Notes under the pieces: generated by a model
Told to the model about the DNA's origin: nothing
Seen by the model: only the letters and a program-made list of their open reading frames with translations
Database searches by the model: none
Translations under genes and position numbers: made by a program
Part shown: positions 19,537 through 30,057 of the stretch, piece by piece
How the letters are laid out: each line of letters starts with the position of its first letter
How positions within the stretch are numbered: position 1 is the stretch's first letter
Source of the DNA: Vibrio fortis
Lineage (GTDB): Bacteria > Pseudomonadota > Gammaproteobacteria > Enterobacterales > Vibrionaceae
Direction: 5' to 3'
DNA length: 64,000 nucleotides
Assembly (NCBI RefSeq): GCF_024347475.1
Contig: NZ_AP025487.1
Span: 2,852,001 to 2,916,000 of the forward strand

Positions 19537-21003
19537 ATGAAACCCTCATTACAACTTAAGCTAGGCCAGCAATTAGCAATGACCCCGCAGCTACAACAAG
19601 CGATCCGTTTGTTGCAGTTGTCTACGTTGGATTTGCAACAAGAGATTCAAGAGGCTTTAGAGTCGAACCCACTTCTCGACGTAGAAGAAGGGAATGATGA
19701 CGCTCCTACGAACTCTGAAGAAAAGCCTAGCCGTGACGAGAAAGAAGCAGCAGAAGCGACTGCTGAACCAGACTTACCTGACAGCTCAGATCTAATTGAA
19801 AAATCAGAGATCGGCAACGACTTAGAAATCGATACCACCTGGGAAGACGTCTACAGTGCCAACACTGGTAATACAGGCATTGCTATCGATGATGACATGC
19901 CAGTTTACCAAGGCGAGACCACCCAAAGTCTGCAAGACTACCTGTTATGGCAATTAGACCTGACGCCGTTTTCTGAAACAGACCGCACTATTGCATTAGC
20001 GCTTATTGATGCTATTGATGACTACGGCTACCTGACTGTCTCAAGCGAAGACATCCTTGAGAGCTTCGACAACGAAGAAATTGAACTCGACGAAATTGAA
20101 GCTGTTCGTAAACGTATTCAACAGTTCGATCCTCTTGGTGTTGGTTCGCTTAACCTACAAGATTGTTTGTTGTTACAACTCGCAACTTTCCCTGAAGATA
20201 CCCCATGGCTGAAAGAGGCTAAGTTAGTACTTACTAGCCATATCGACCAACTGGGTAATCGTGATTACAAGCTAATCATCAAAGAGACTAAGCTTAAAGA
20301 GGCAGAGCTACGTGAAGTTCTGCAGCTTATACAGCAGCTAGACCCACGTCCAGGCAGTAAAATCACACCGGATGAAACCGAGTATGTGGTGCCTGATGTA
20401 TCGGTGTTTAAAGACCTAGGTAAGTGGTTAGTGACCATTAACCCAGATAGCGTACCAAAGCTGAAAGTGAATCAGCAGTACGCCGATCTAGGCAGTAAAG
20501 GCAACAGTGCTGACAACCAATACATTCGCTCCAACTTGCAAGAGGCAAAATGGCTAATTAAGAGCCTAGAGAGCCGAAATGAGACGCTACTCAAAGTTGC
20601 GCGATGCATTGTTGAACATCAGCACGATTTCTTCGAACATGGTGAAGAAGCCATGAAACCTATGGTGTTAAATGATGTTGCACTTGCAGTCGACATGCAT
20701 GAATCAACAATATCTCGTGTTACGACACAGAAATTCATGCACACACCACGAGGCATCTTCGAACTGAAATATTTCTTCTCTAGCCATGTCAGCACTGACA
20801 ACGGCGGAGAGTGTTCATCAACAGCAATTCGCGCTCTGATCAAGAAACTGGTGGCCGCTGAAAACACAGCCAAGCCGCTCAGTGATAGCAAGATTGCTGC
20901 TTTACTGGCTGACCAAGGAATTCAGGTAGCTAGAAGAACCATAGCAAAATACCGTGAATCTTTAGGCATTGCCCCTTCGAGTCAGCGTAAACGCCTGCTA
21001 TAA
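19537..21003 (+). CDS. rpoN: RNA polymerase sigma-54 factor
   Basis: 488 aa. Region I is [20 protein letters not shown] with the Gln/Leu-rich helix; an acidic region II follows (about 48-115); region III has the core-binding domain and the C-terminal RpoN box [10 protein letters not shown] (V to I at one position), which reads the -24 element. It requires enhancer-binding activators and in Vibrio controls flagella, nitrogen metabolism and more. The downstream hpf-ptsN-rapZ-ptsO genes form its conserved neighbourhood. Confidence 0.97.
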   Translation: MKPSLQLKLGQQLAMTPQLQQAIRLLQLSTLDLQQEIQEALESNPLLDVEEGNDDAPTNSEEKPSRDEKEAAEATAEPDLPDSSDLIEKSEIGNDLEIDTTWEDVYSANTGNTGIAIDDDMPVYQGETTQSLQDYLLWQLDLTPFSETDRTIALALIDAIDDYGYLTVSSEDILESFDNEEIELDEIEAVRKRIQQFDPLGVGSLNLQDCLLLQLATFPEDTPWLKEAKLVLTSHIDQLGNRDYKLIIKETKLKEAELREVLQLIQQLDPRPGSKITPDETEYVVPDVSVFKDLGKWLVTINPDSVPKLKVNQQYADLGSKGNSADNQYIRSNLQEAKWLIKSLESRNETLLKVARCIVEHQHDFFEHGEEAMKPMVLNDVALAVDMHESTISRVTTQKFMHTPRGIFELKYFFSSHVSTDNGGECSSTAIRALIKKLVAAENTAKPLSDSKIAALLADQGIQVARRTIAKYRESLGIAPSSQRKRLL

Positions 21004-21050
21004 GCTAATTTAGCTATAGATATCAGACAACTAACTGAAAAGGAAAGTCT

Positions 21051-21338
21051 ATGCAAATCAATATTCAAGGCCATCACGTTGATCTTACCGATTCAATGCA
21101 AGACTATGTTCACACCAAATTTGAAAAGCTTGAGCGCTTTTTTGAGCACATTAATAACGTTCAAGTTGTATTAAAAGTTGAGAAAATCAACCAGATTGCA
21201 GAAGCTACGCTTCATGTGAATCAAGGCGATATTCATGCGACAGCTACCGATGAAAATATGTATGCTGCAATTGATTCATTAGTTGATAAACTCGTCCGCC
21301 AACTCAACAAGCACAAAGAAAAGCTAAGTAGTCACTAA
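21051..21338 (+). CDS. hpf: Ribosome hibernation promoting factor (short form)
   Basis: 95 aa, matching short HPF. MQINIQGHHVDLTDSMQDYVHTKF opens the beta-alpha-beta fold, and IHATATDENMYAAIDSLVDKLVRQL is the second helix region. It binds the 30S decoding centre and promotes 100S ribosome dimers in stationary phase. AAGGAAAG precedes the ATG. ptsN starts one base after its stop codon. Confidence 0.95.
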   Translation: MQINIQGHHVDLTDSMQDYVHTKFEKLERFFEHINNVQVVLKVEKINQIAEATLHVNQGDIHATATDENMYAAIDSLVDKLVRQLNKHKEKLSSH

Positions 21339-21339
21339 C

Positions 21340-21801
21340 ATGCAATTAAGCGAAGTACTTTCATTGGACTGCACCAAAAGTGCAGTCCAATGCACAAGCA
21401 AGAAAAGAGCCCTAGAAATCATCAGCCAGATCGCAGCCGAGAGTTGTGGTCAAGACTCAACAGAATTGTTCGAGTGCATGCTGAGCCGAGAGAAGATGGG
21501 CAGTACCGGCATCGGAAATGGTATCGCTATTCCCCATGCCCGTATGAATGTCAGCGATAAAGCGATCGCAGTCCTATTGCAGTGCCAAGACCCTATCGAA
21601 TTTGATGCAATTGATAACCGCCCTGTCGACCTACTATTTGCACTTTTGGTTCCTAGTGAGCAATGTAAAGAGCATCTTAAAACCCTTTCTTGTATGGCAG
21701 AGCGACTCAACGACAAACAAACATTGAAACAACTGCGTAATGCGCAAAGCGACCAAGAGCTTTACGACATTATGATTCAAGTGCCAACTTGCGAGCAATA
21801 A
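21340..21801 (+). CDS. ptsN: Nitrogen PTS enzyme IIA (PtsN)
   Basis: 153 aa EIIA of the fructose/mannitol type. GIAIPHARM contains the phosphorylated His (about residue 66) and the C-terminal part has [20 protein letters not shown]. It receives phosphate from NPr (PtsO) and regulates potassium uptake and stress responses rather than moving sugar. Codons 8-18 contain a perfect 13-bp inverted repeat (21362-21392) that would fold into a strong mRNA hairpin close to the start codon. Confidence 0.95.
   Translation: MQLSEVLSLDCTKSAVQCTSKKRALEIISQIAAESCGQDSTELFECMLSREKMGSTGIGNGIAIPHARMNVSDKAIAVLLQCQDPIEFDAIDNRPVDLLFALLVPSEQCKEHLKTLSCMAERLNDKQTLKQLRNAQSDQELYDIMIQVPTCEQ
21362..21392. repeat. 13-bp perfect inverted repeat inside the start of ptsN
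   Basis: CATTGGACTGCAC and GTGCAGTCCAATG are exact reverse complements around a 5-nt CAAAA loop. The structure lies 22 nt after the ptsN ATG, within coding sequence (residues about 8-18). There is no following T tract, so it is not a simple terminator. Confidence 0.85.
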
Positions 21802-21802
21802 C

Positions 21803-22672
21803 ATGCGCCTTATCGTAGTCAGTGGTCAATCGGGAGCTGGGAAAAGTGTCGCACTGCGAGTTCTTGAAGATCTCGGTTATTACTGCGTTGATAACTTACC
21901 TGTCGACCTGCTCGGCAACTTTGTCGAATCAGTCAAAGAGAGCAACCAAAACGTAGCAGTAAGCATCGATATACGTAACCTTCCTAAAGAACCTCACCTT
22001 GTTACAGAGACGCTGGTTCAGTTAGAAGATGCCGCTAATATCGATGTCAGCGTACTGTTCTTGGATGCGAGTAAGCAAACACTGCTAAAGCGCTACAGCG
22101 AAACTCGTCGCATTCACCCACTCTCGCTGGGTAATGACAAGCTCTCTCTAGAACAAGCCATCGACCTCGAAAAACAGCTGCTTTCGCCATTGTCTGACCA
22201 AGCCGATATCTTGCTCGATAGTAGTGATTGCAACCTCTACGAATTAAGTGAGCAGGTGCGCCTTAAGATTGAAGGCAAAGAGAAGCAAGAGCTGATTATT
22301 GTTTTCCAATCCTTTGGTTTTAAATACGGTTTACCTAGCGACGCTGACTACGTATTTGATGTGCGCTTCTTACCTAACCCGCATTGGGAGCCAGACCTAA
22401 GACCGCTAACAGGGCTTGATGCGCCAATTCACTCTTTCCTAGAGAAACATCAGGAAGTGCTCGAATTGAAGCAACAAATTCAAGGCTTTGTCGAACAATG
22501 GCTACCAATGTTAGAGAAGAACAATCGCAGCTATCTCACTGTAGCGATTGGTTGTACTGGCGGTAAACATCGCTCTGTATACCTGACTCAAAAGATCGGT
22601 GAATACTTTGACCAACTCGGTCACCAAGTACAGATTCGACACGCTTCATTAGAAAAGAACCAACAGGCCTAA
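21803..22672 (+). CDS. rapZ: RNase adapter protein RapZ
   Basis: 289 aa. The N-terminal P-loop is [19 protein letters not shown] (about residues 7-25), and the C-terminal half has [21 protein letters not shown] and [14 protein letters not shown]. In E. coli RapZ binds the GlmZ sRNA and recruits RNase E, lowering GlmS levels when glucosamine-6-phosphate is plentiful. Start ATG 21803 follows the ptsN stop after 1 bp. Confidence 0.95.
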   Translation: MRLIVVSGQSGAGKSVALRVLEDLGYYCVDNLPVDLLGNFVESVKESNQNVAVSIDIRNLPKEPHLVTETLVQLEDAANIDVSVLFLDASKQTLLKRYSETRRIHPLSLGNDKLSLEQAIDLEKQLLSPLSDQADILLDSSDCNLYELSEQVRLKIEGKEKQELIIVFQSFGFKYGLPSDADYVFDVRFLPNPHWEPDLRPLTGLDAPIHSFLEKHQEVLELKQQIQGFVEQWLPMLEKNNRSYLTVAIGCTGGKHRSVYLTQKIGEYFDQLGHQVQIRHASLEKNQQA

Positions 22673-22675
22673 ATC

Positions 22676-22951
22676 ATGGAATTGACCCGCACTGTACTCA
22701 TTCAAAACCGTTTGGGACTTCATGCTCGCGCAGCAGTCAAACTGGTCGAGCTTGCTCAGAGCTTTAATGCCACTCTGACAATCCATAGCGAAGACGAAAA
22801 AAGCGCAACCGCAGACAGTGTGATGGGACTGCTCATGCTTGAATCGGCACAAGGTCAACACATTCGCATTCAAGCTGAAGGCGATGATGCCCAACAAGCA
22901 CTTGATGCCGTGTGCCACCTAATCGAAGACAAGTTTGACGAAGGCGAGTAA
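22676..22951 (+). CDS. ptsO: Phosphocarrier protein NPr
   Basis: 91 aa HPr-like protein. [18 protein letters not shown] contains the phospho-acceptor His (residue about 16) and [17 protein letters not shown] is the second HPr motif. NPr passes phosphate from EI-Ntr (PtsP) to PtsN. It is the last gene of the rpoN cluster, followed by a small hairpin at 22958-22976 without a clear T run. Confidence 0.93.
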   Translation: MELTRTVLIQNRLGLHARAAVKLVELAQSFNATLTIHSEDEKSATADSVMGLLMLESAQGQHIRIQAEGDDAQQALDAVCHLIEDKFDEGE

Positions 22952-22957
22952 CTAAAA

Positions 22958-22976
22958 CGAGGGTACTATGCCCTCG
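22958..22976 (+). terminator. Possible weak terminator after ptsO
   Basis: Stem CGAGGG / CCCTCG with a 7-nt loop, 7 nt after the ptsO stop. No strong T tract follows, so termination here is uncertain. Confidence 0.35.
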
Positions 22977-23104
22977 CTGTTATCTCCCCTTACAGCTCCT
23001 ACCAAGCCTAAATCTTAGTTCTCTATAAGTTAATGATTTAAATACGTCATAGAATTAAGTTACTATTCCTAGCATCCGAAGAATAATGAGAAGAGGAGGA
23101 AAAC

Positions 23105-24460
23105 ATGGCCGAGCAACTAGATTTTGACCAAGCTCACCAAACCCTCCAAGAAGTCAGCGAAGCCCTTGAAAACGGCCGATTTGTTCACGTACGTCGACAA
23201 CTTCAGGACATGGAACCTGAAGATATTGCACACCTTTTAGAAGCCTCCCCTCGCAAGAGTCGTGACGTACTTTGGCAACTTACCGATCCTGAAGACTACG
23301 GTGAAATTCTTGATGAGCTGAACGAAGACGTTAAGGATGCGTTGGTGTCAAAAATGGCACCCGAAACCCTCGCAGAGGCAACCGAAGGCATGGAGACCGA
23401 TGATGTCGCCTACGTACTTCGAAGCCTGCCTGATGATGTGTCTCGAGAAGTTCTTTCACAGATGGACTCAGCAGACCGAGCCTTGGTTGAGAATGCTCTT
23501 TCCTACCCTGAGGACTCTGCGGGTGCGTTAATGAACACCGACGTAATCACCATTCGTGGTGATGTCGACGTCGATGTTGTTCTACGTTATCTGCGTATTC
23601 GAGGCGAACTGCCAGATGCGACCGATGCTCTTTATGTTATTGATGAAGAAGACCGTTTAATCGGTAACCTCTCTCTAACAACGCTGATTACCACCCAACC
23701 AGATACGCTTGTTTCTGAAGTAATGGACGATGCGGATGAGGCAATCGCAGTTGAGACGAATGCGTCTGATATTGCCAGCCTGTTTGAGCGTCGTAATTGG
23801 GTATCTGCGCCGGTGGTTGATGAAAACCAACACCTTGTCGGTCGTATCACCATCGATGACGTGGTCGACGTGATTCGTGAAGACGCCGAGCACTCGATGA
23901 TGAGTATGGCGGGTATGGATGACGACGAAGATACCTTCGCGCCGGTCGTAAAATCTGCGCGTCGCCGTAGTGTGTGGCTTGGTGCAAACGTGTTAGCGGC
24001 ACTCGCTGCAGCTTCTGTATCGAATATGTTTGAGGCGACCTTAGATCAGATGGCCGCCATTGCGGTACTCATGACCATCGTACCGTCAATGGGTGGTGTG
24101 GCAGGCAACCAAACTGTTGCTCTAGTGATTCGTGGCTTAGCGCTAGGTCACATCGGTGACAGTAACAAACGCGAATTACTACTCAAAGAGGCCGCCATCG
24201 GCTTCCTAAACGGCATTCTATGGGCGTGTATCATTGGTGGTATTGTGGTTGCTTGGAAAGGCAATTGGATACTCGGTGGGATTATCTCAGCCGCAATGAT
24301 GACTAACCTGATTGTGGCAGGTATTGCTGGGGTAACCATCCCTGTCATGCTCAAGAAGATGAACATCGATCCAGCATTGGCTGGCGGTATGGCACTGACC
24401 ACTGTGACTGATGTAATCGGCCTATCGGTATTCTTGGGCTTAGCCACGATACTGATCTAA
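23105..24460 (+). CDS. mgtE: Magnesium transporter MgtE
   Basis: 451 aa. The cytoplasmic N domain (about 1-135, ending in PEDSAGALMNTD) is followed by two CBS domains (about 140-265) and five transmembrane helices (about 290-451). TIVPSMGGVAGNQTVALVIRG and the C-terminal DVIGLSVFLGLATI match the pore region. MgtE is a Mg2+-gated channel in the inner membrane. AGGAGG precedes the ATG, and a strong terminator follows at 24500-24525. Confidence 0.94.
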   Translation: MAEQLDFDQAHQTLQEVSEALENGRFVHVRRQLQDMEPEDIAHLLEASPRKSRDVLWQLTDPEDYGEILDELNEDVKDALVSKMAPETLAEATEGMETDDVAYVLRSLPDDVSREVLSQMDSADRALVENALSYPEDSAGALMNTDVITIRGDVDVDVVLRYLRIRGELPDATDALYVIDEEDRLIGNLSLTTLITTQPDTLVSEVMDDADEAIAVETNASDIASLFERRNWVSAPVVDENQHLVGRITIDDVVDVIREDAEHSMMSMAGMDDDEDTFAPVVKSARRRSVWLGANVLAALAAASVSNMFEATLDQMAAIAVLMTIVPSMGGVAGNQTVALVIRGLALGHIGDSNKRELLLKEAAIGFLNGILWACIIGGIVVAWKGNWILGGIISAAMMTNLIVAGIAGVTIPVMLKKMNIDPALAGGMALTTVTDVIGLSVFLGLATILI

Positions 24461-24499
24461 TCTGAGCAATAGCTTGCTTGATACGAGACACCAAATAAC

Positions 24500-24525
24500 A
24501 AAAGGGAGCCAGCGGCTCCCTTTTT
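24500..24525. terminator. Bidirectional terminator between mgtE and pmbA
   Basis: Stem AAAAGGGAGCC / GGCTCCCTTTT with a 3-nt loop, flanked by A and T runs. It serves both convergent genes. Confidence 0.9.
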
Positions 24526-24551
24526 AATTGTTCAGATTTGCGAGAGTTGAA

Positions 24552-25895
24552 TTACTCACCCGCTACTTTCATAGATTCAAGCAAGATAGAACCTGTTTGG
24601 ATCTGAGAGCGAGTCTCGACATCGCTACCAACCGCTACAATCTGGTTAAACATATCTTTCAGATTGCCTGCAATGGTCACCTCAGACACAGGGTATTGGA
24701 TTTCACCATTCTCTACCCAGAAGCCAGCAGCACCACGAGAGTAATCGCCCGTTACTGTGTTTACGCCTTGCCCCATAACTTCCGTCACAAGGAAGCCTGT
24801 GCCTAGCTCTTTCAGCATTTGCTCAAAGTTTTGACCTGTCGACTGTACAAACCAGTTGTGAATACCACCAGCATGCCCCGTTGGCGTCATATCCATCTTG
24901 CGAGCTGCGTAGCTAGTCAGTAGGTAAGTCGCAAGCACACCGTCAGTAATGATTTCACGGTTTTGGGTATAAACGCCTTCGCTGTCAAATGGGCTCGATG
25001 CTAAGCCACGCAAGATATGCGGTCGCTCAGAGATATTGAACCACTCTGGCAAAATCTTCTCACCAAGGTGATCAAGTAAGAACGAGGCTTTACGGTAAAG
25101 GTTACCGCCGCTGATCGCCATAACGAGGTGCCCGATAAGACCGGTTGCCACATCGGCAGCAAACATGATTGGGTATTGACCTGTTGGGAGCTTCTTGGCA
25201 TCCAAACGGCTAATGGTCTTCTCTGCTGCTTCTTGACCAACACGCTCAGGCGTCCACAGCTCATCACGGTGACGTGCAACGGTGTAGCTGTAGTCTCGCT
25301 CCATTTCACCGTTTACGCCCTGTCCAATCACACAACAGCTGGTGCTATGGCGGCTTGATGCATAGCTCGCGAGCAAGCCGTGGCTATTACCGTAAACCTT
25401 TACGCCGTAGTGGCTATCGTAGCTAGCACCATCGCTCTGCTTGATCTTATCGCTGTACGCCAGTGCTTGCTTCTCAGCCGCAATCGCGATCTCAGCTGCG
25501 TAATCAGGGTTTGGTTCATCTGGGTGGAACAGATCCAAGTCTGGTATTTCTTTAACCATGAACTCTTTTGGAGCTGGGCCTGCGTGAGGATCTTCAGAGG
25601 TATATTGAGCGATATCCAAAGCTGCGGCTACCGTTTGGGCAATCGCCTTTTCGCTCAAATCAGATGTAGATGCACTGCCTTTTTGTTGGCCGCGATAAAC
25701 AGTAATACCAAGGGCACCATCACTATTAAATTCAACGTTTTCAACCTCACACATGCGTGTAGAGACACTCAAACCCGTTGATTTAGTAATAGCCACCTCT
25801 GCAGCATCCGCACTGACTGAAGCCATATCTAACGCTTTTGCTACTGCTGCTTCTAACTCAACACGTTGCTGAGCGACTTGCTGTTTTACATCCAT
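24552..25895 (-). CDS. pmbA: Metalloprotease PmbA (TldE)
   Basis: 447 aa of the TldD/TldE family. In E. coli TldD and TldE form a heterodimeric protease that trims microcin B17 and degrades the CcdA antitoxin; TldE itself lacks the zinc site. Family stretches include [36 protein letters not shown] and [15 protein letters not shown]. Start 25895 ([10 protein letters not shown]) fits the family; the ORF from 26096 would run through the divergent promoter and into darP. tldD is not in the window. Confidence 0.93.
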   Translation of the reverse strand: MDVKQQVAQQRVELEAAVAKALDMASVSADAAEVAITKSTGLSVSTRMCEVENVEFNSDGALGITVYRGQQKGSASTSDLSEKAIAQTVAAALDIAQYTSEDPHAGPAPKEFMVKEIPDLDLFHPDEPNPDYAAEIAIAAEKQALAYSDKIKQSDGASYDSHYGVKVYGNSHGLLASYASSRHSTSCCVIGQGVNGEMERDYSYTVARHRDELWTPERVGQEAAEKTISRLDAKKLPTGQYPIMFAADVATGLIGHLVMAISGGNLYRKASFLLDHLGEKILPEWFNISERPHILRGLASSPFDSEGVYTQNREIITDGVLATYLLTSYAARKMDMTPTGHAGGIHNWFVQSTGQNFEQMLKELGTGFLVTEVMGQGVNTVTGDYSRGAAGFWVENGEIQYPVSEVTIAGNLKDMFNQIVAVGSDVETRSQIQTGSILLESMKVAGE

Positions 25896-26013
25896 ATCTA
25901 TTCTATTTTTGAGGGTCAATATTACGTAGGATAACAAGAATTTCGCTTTCTCCCCAAGATTCTTGCTAAAATAGCGGATATATTCGATTGAGATAGTGAT
26001 ATAGGCAGAAAAG

Positions 26014-26541
26014 ATGGCTCGCAAAAACCAAAAAGCCCCATGGGAACCAGAAGAAGAAATCATCTGGGTAAGTAAGACGGAAATGAAAGAAGACATGGAA
26101 GCGCTACAAAAGTTGGGCGAAGAGCTCGTAGAACTTAAGCCTTCTGTACTAGAGAAATTCCCTCTGTCTGAAGATTTGGCGGAAGCGATTAAAGATGCGC
26201 AACGCTTTAAAAATGAAGCGAAGCGTCGTCAGCTGCAATACATCGGTAAAGTGATGCGTAACGAAGATCCAGAGCCAATTCAGGCTGCTCTAGATAAGGT
26301 TCGTAACAAGCACTCTCAAGCAACGGCTGAACTGCATAAGCTTGAACAGTTGCGTGATCGTATTGTTGAAGACGGTGATGCTGCTATCTCTGAAGTTGTT
26401 GAAGCGCACCCGGAAGCAGACCGCCAACGTCTACGTCAATTAGCGCGTCAGGCAAACAAAGAGAAAAAAGCTGGCAAGCCAGCAAAAGCGTACCGCGAGA
26501 TCTTTCAAGTTCTTAAAGAACTGAAGCAAGACGAGCTTTAA
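26014..26541 (+). CDS. darP: Dual-action ribosomal maturation protein DarP (YjgA)
   Basis: 175 aa, charged and helical. It starts [25 protein letters not shown] and contains [25 protein letters not shown], hallmark of DUF615/YjgA. DarP binds late 50S precursors and helps peptidyl-transferase centre maturation. It is divergent from pmbA, as in E. coli, and ends at a strong terminator. Confidence 0.94.
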   Translation: MARKNQKAPWEPEEEIIWVSKTEMKEDMEALQKLGEELVELKPSVLEKFPLSEDLAEAIKDAQRFKNEAKRRQLQYIGKVMRNEDPEPIQAALDKVRNKHSQATAELHKLEQLRDRIVEDGDAAISEVVEAHPEADRQRLRQLARQANKEKKAGKPAKAYREIFQVLKELKQDEL

Positions 26542-26558
26542 GACTTACAGTGCAATCG

Positions 26559-26587
26559 AAAAGGCCTAGCTTCTGCTAGGCCTTTTT
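26559..26587 (+). terminator. Terminator of darP
   Basis: Stem AAAAGGCCTAGC / GCTAGGCCTTTTT with a 4-nt loop. It also could serve thiQ from the other strand. Confidence 0.9.
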
Positions 26588-26630
26588 CATATCTGCGTAT
26601 TTTCTACTAAACCTATTTTAGAGTAAGAGA

Positions 26631-27335
26631 TTACTCACCGGCTCGGACAAAGGCTGCCAACTCAGGTTGCGAGTGCTTTGCAGTAAGCGCGTCTATCGCA
26701 TCAGCCACCAGCACCTGCCCTTTAGCAACAAACGCAAATTTATTGGCGATACTGCGAGCGTCTCCCAGATGATGAGTCACCATAATCACCGTAATATTTC
26801 GCTCAGCCGCTAACTGCTTCACCAAAGCCAACATCTCTTCTCGCAACAAAGGGTCAAGAGCAGAGAATGGTTCGTCTAATAGCCAAATAGGATGCGGCTG
26901 TACAAAGCATCGAGCCAGCGCGACGCGCTGACGCTGCCCGCCAGAAAGATGCTCCGGTAATCGGTCGAGATACTCTGCCACACCCACCTGTTCTGCGGCT
27001 TGTAACACTTGCTGTTGCTGCTCTTTGGTTAGCTTAAGACCTGGGTGCAACCCTAAGCCGATATTTTCTCTAACGGTAAGATGCGCAAACAAATTGTGTT
27101 CTTGGAATAACATTGCGAGTGGACGCTGATAGGCATCCAAACCGACAAGGGATTGGCCGGAGACCGAAATGGCTCCTGATGACGGTTCAATGAACCCAGC
27201 AATCAATGCCAGCAGTGTCGACTTACCCGCACCGCTCGGCCCCATCAAGGCAACAACATCACCTTGTTCTGCCATGAAATCAAAGTGAAATAGCTCCTGA
27301 TGGTAGTGGTAATCAACATCTTGCATCACTAACAT
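26631..27335 (-). CDS. thiQ: Thiamine ABC transporter, ATPase ThiQ
   Basis: 234 aa. Walker A GPSGAGKSTLL (about residues 32-42), signature LSGGQRQRVALAR, Walker B WLLDEPFSALDP and H-loop VTHHLGDA. It powers uptake of thiamine and its phosphates with ThiB and ThiP. Its ATG overlaps the thiP stop (TAATG). It is the last gene of the riboswitch-controlled operon. Confidence 0.94.
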   Translation of the reverse strand: MLVMQDVDYHYHQELFHFDFMAEQGDVVALMGPSGAGKSTLLALIAGFIEPSSGAISVSGQSLVGLDAYQRPLAMLFQEHNLFAHLTVRENIGLGLHPGLKLTKEQQQQVLQAAEQVGVAEYLDRLPEHLSGGQRQRVALARCFVQPHPIWLLDEPFSALDPLLREEMLALVKQLAAERNITVIMVTHHLGDARSIANKFAFVAKGQVLVADAIDALTAKHSQPELAAFVRAGE

Positions 27336-28933
27336 TAGGCACCTCTCTGGTTAGATGTTCGAGTAAATAAGAATTCAATGAAACTGAAGCTACCCACACT
27401 CAGTATCAGTAGGCTAACAGACACCACCGCTGCCGCTTCCATCTGATAGCTGCCCAGCAGCTGAAACAGGTATAAAGGTAGAGTTCTAAAGTCTGCGCTT
27501 CCAAACAGCGCGATTGCACTCAAGTCCCCCATCGACAACATGAAGCTAATCGAGAAAGCTTGCGCCATCGGTTTACGCAGAGCACGCCACTCCACCAACT
27601 TAAATCGGTGCCACCCTTTCATACCTAAACTCGCACACAAGTACTGATATTGCTGGGCAACGTGCAGCATAGGCTGAGCTAAGTTTTTAATCACGTACGG
27701 GAGCGCCATCAAGCTATTAACGGCAATCACAACAAAAAAGGCTAAGCTAAACACATCGGTTATTGAGCGAAGCAATAGAAAGATACCAGTGCTCACCACC
27801 AAGCCGGGAGTCACCAAAATAATGGTGCCGATGAGCTCAATCTTATCAGCGCGAAAGGTCTTGTTTTGCAAGCGCCATGCTCGACTGGTCATCAAAATGG
27901 CGACCCCGACTAATAGTGCAATCACACTTGCACTAAGTGCCACTTTCAGTGAGTTCAACAGCGCTAACCAAAACGGCTCGCTGGTTAGCACCGTTATCGC
28001 TTCACTGTTTAAACCACCCACAATCACCATCAACAGTGGAGGTAAAACCAGTAATGAGGCTACGATGATCCAAAAGCTATCCCAAGCTTTTGAACTATAG
28101 GTGTCCTTAACCAAGAACTTCGCTTCAGACAATTGGCCAACGCTGACGGATACAGGCTTGGAAAGGCGTTGAATACTCACAGCCAATACACCACAGAGCA
28201 GCATCTGCCAGATTGCTAACAGAGCCCCAGCTTGAAGATCAAAATCAAATTTAATCGCTTGATAGATAGCAAGCTCGATGGTTGTTGATTTAGGGCCACC
28301 ACCCAGAGCCATCACAGTCGCGAAGCTAGTAAAGCAGAGCATAAATACCAAACCACACACATGAGGCAACTGCTGTTTAAGACGCGGCCATTCAACCCAT
28401 TTAAATTTGTCCCAGTGACTCATTCCAAGGTGAGCACACAACTTGTGTTGCTCAACCGGAACCGTGTCCAGAGCTTGAAGTAGCAGCCGACTTGCATAGG
28501 GCAAATTGAAAAAGACATGCGCGAGCAAAATACCATTCAATCCATAGATGGAGAATGGCAGATCCAGTTCAACCGTTTGGAGCAGTTTAGCGAGCCAGCC
28601 ACTGTTACCATAGATAGCTAAAAGACCAAAGACACCAACCAAAACAGGCAGAACTAAGGTTGATGCGAACAATCTTAGCAGCAGAGAACGCCCTGGAAAT
28701 TGACGACGTGACAAGGCATGTGCGACTGGAATAGCAAAAACGACACTCAACAAAGTAGATAGCGTCGCTTGATAGAAACTGAACTTGGTAACGTGCCAGT
28801 AGTAAGGATCAGACCATACTTGACTGATATCAAGAGAAGGGGCATTGCTTAGCAATGCCCCTACCGATGAAACCACAAAGGCGGTAATGATCATCGCGAC
28901 CCAAATACCCACCTTAGGTGTATTCTTTAACAT
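27335..28933 (-). CDS. thiP: Thiamine ABC transporter, permease ThiP
   Basis: 532 aa, about twelve transmembrane segments: two permease units fused in one chain, as in E. coli ThiP (536 aa). Each half carries an EAA-type loop: LCAHLGMSHWDKFKWVEWP (first half) and LCASLGMKGWHRFKLVEWR (second half). It forms the inner-membrane channel for thiamine. Two hairpins precede it in the thiB-thiP gap. Confidence 0.93.
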   Translation of the reverse strand: MLKNTPKVGIWVAMIITAFVVSSVGALLSNAPSLDISQVWSDPYYWHVTKFSFYQATLSTLLSVVFAIPVAHALSRRQFPGRSLLLRLFASTLVLPVLVGVFGLLAIYGNSGWLAKLLQTVELDLPFSIYGLNGILLAHVFFNLPYASRLLLQALDTVPVEQHKLCAHLGMSHWDKFKWVEWPRLKQQLPHVCGLVFMLCFTSFATVMALGGGPKSTTIELAIYQAIKFDFDLQAGALLAIWQMLLCGVLAVSIQRLSKPVSVSVGQLSEAKFLVKDTYSSKAWDSFWIIVASLLVLPPLLMVIVGGLNSEAITVLTSEPFWLALLNSLKVALSASVIALLVGVAILMTSRAWRLQNKTFRADKIELIGTIILVTPGLVVSTGIFLLLRSITDVFSLAFFVVIAVNSLMALPYVIKNLAQPMLHVAQQYQYLCASLGMKGWHRFKLVEWRALRKPMAQAFSISFMLSMGDLSAIALFGSADFRTLPLYLFQLLGSYQMEAAAVVSVSLLILSVGSFSFIEFLFTRTSNQRGA

Positions 28934-28958
28934 AAAGGGTGATTGTCTCGATGTTTAT

Positions 28959-29000
28959 CCTCTAAAATAGATAGAGGCTGAGTACCCAACACTGGGCACT
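28959..29000. other. Two consecutive hairpins in the thiB-thiP gap
   Basis: AGTACCC / GGGCACT (28981-29000, one G-U pair, 6-nt loop) and CCTCTA / TAGAGG (28959-28977). Neither has a long T run on the minus strand. Such structures after a binding-protein gene often protect its mRNA or reduce transcription into the permease genes. That role is inferred. Confidence 0.5.
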
Positions 29001-29003
29001 TAA

Positions 29004-29996
29004 TTAAAAAGTCAGGGCGTTTTGCCACTCACGAATCCACGGCTTACGCTTCTCTGCCACTTCCTCTGAGGTAAAGCTCAGAGATTTTTTAGGCATAGTT
29101 AGCTGATCAAATCCTTTCGGCAACTCCACACCTGTCACTGGGTACATCCAGTTACCGGTTGGCATCGCCGATTGGAATTCATCACTTAGAATGAATGCCA
29201 TGAACTCATCCGCTAGCTTCTCATTATCACTGCCTTTCACTTTTGCTGCCACTTCAACTTGCGTGTAATGACCTTCAGCAAAATCTGCAGACGCGTACTT
29301 AGTGTCGCTCTCTGCAATGATGTGATAAGCCGGAGAAGTCGTGTATGAAAGCACCATATCTGACTCTCCCTCTAAAAACATAGAGTAAGCCTCAGACCAA
29401 CCTTTAGTTACGGTCACGGTTTTCTTTGCTAGCTGTTTCCAAGCTTGCGTTGCATCATCGCCATAAACCGACTTCATCCAAAGCATCAAACCTTGGCCTG
29501 GAGTTGAGGTACGAGGATCTTGGTAAATCACTTTTAGATCATCACGCTGCTCAACCAACTCTTTCAAGCTCTTTGGTGGGTTTGATAACTTTTCTGTGTT
29601 GTAGATAAATGAGAAGTAACCGAAATCATAAGGAACAAAGGTGCTGTCGTCCCAGCCATTAGGTAGCACAACAGAAGAGGTATCAACGCTGTGTTCAGCA
29701 AGTAGGCCTGTTTTCTTCGCTTCCGCCATCAAGTTCTGGTCAAGACCAAGCACAACATCGGCTTTGCTGTTACCGCCTTCTAGGCGCAAGCGGTTAAGAA
29801 TAGAAACCCCGTCCTCCAACGCAACAAAGTTGACGTCACAGCCACATTTTTCTTCAAACGCTTTTTCCACAGCTGGGCGTGGGCCCCAATCTGCAGCGAA
29901 GGAATCGTAAGTATAAACAGTTAACGTATTATCGGATGCTAATGCGGAAAAAGAAGCAGCTGTGGTTACAGCAAGAGTGGTTAATGCAAATTTCAC
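29004..29996 (-). CDS. thiB: Thiamine-binding periplasmic protein ThiB
   Basis: 330 aa with a signal peptide (KFALTTLAVTTAASFSALA). The mature protein begins SDNTLTVYTYDSFAADWGP, very like E. coli ThiB/TbpA, and includes YQDPRTSTPGQGLMLWMKSVYG. It captures thiamine, TMP and TPP for ThiPQ. The start codon is GTG at 29996-29994, with GGAGAG about 8 nt upstream. The TPP riboswitch lies 62 nt upstream. Confidence 0.94.
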   Translation of the reverse strand: MKFALTTLAVTTAASFSALASDNTLTVYTYDSFAADWGPRPAVEKAFEEKCGCDVNFVALEDGVSILNRLRLEGGNSKADVVLGLDQNLMAEAKKTGLLAEHSVDTSSVVLPNGWDDSTFVPYDFGYFSFIYNTEKLSNPPKSLKELVEQRDDLKVIYQDPRTSTPGQGLMLWMKSVYGDDATQAWKQLAKKTVTVTKGWSEAYSMFLEGESDMVLSYTTSPAYHIIAESDTKYASADFAEGHYTQVEVAAKVKGSDNEKLADEFMAFILSDEFQSAMPTGNWMYPVTGVELPKGFDQLTMPKKSLSFTSEEVAEKRKPWIREWQNALTF

Positions 29997-30057
29997 TGGA
30001 CGCTCTCCATGGTCTGAGCGGCACAGGCTTGAGGGAGGACAATGGAAAAGTACTGCC

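Noticed and set aside
25896-26096. 67-residue N-terminal extension of pmbA
   Set aside because: It crosses the divergent promoter and overlaps darP; PmbA proteins start at MDVKQQ.
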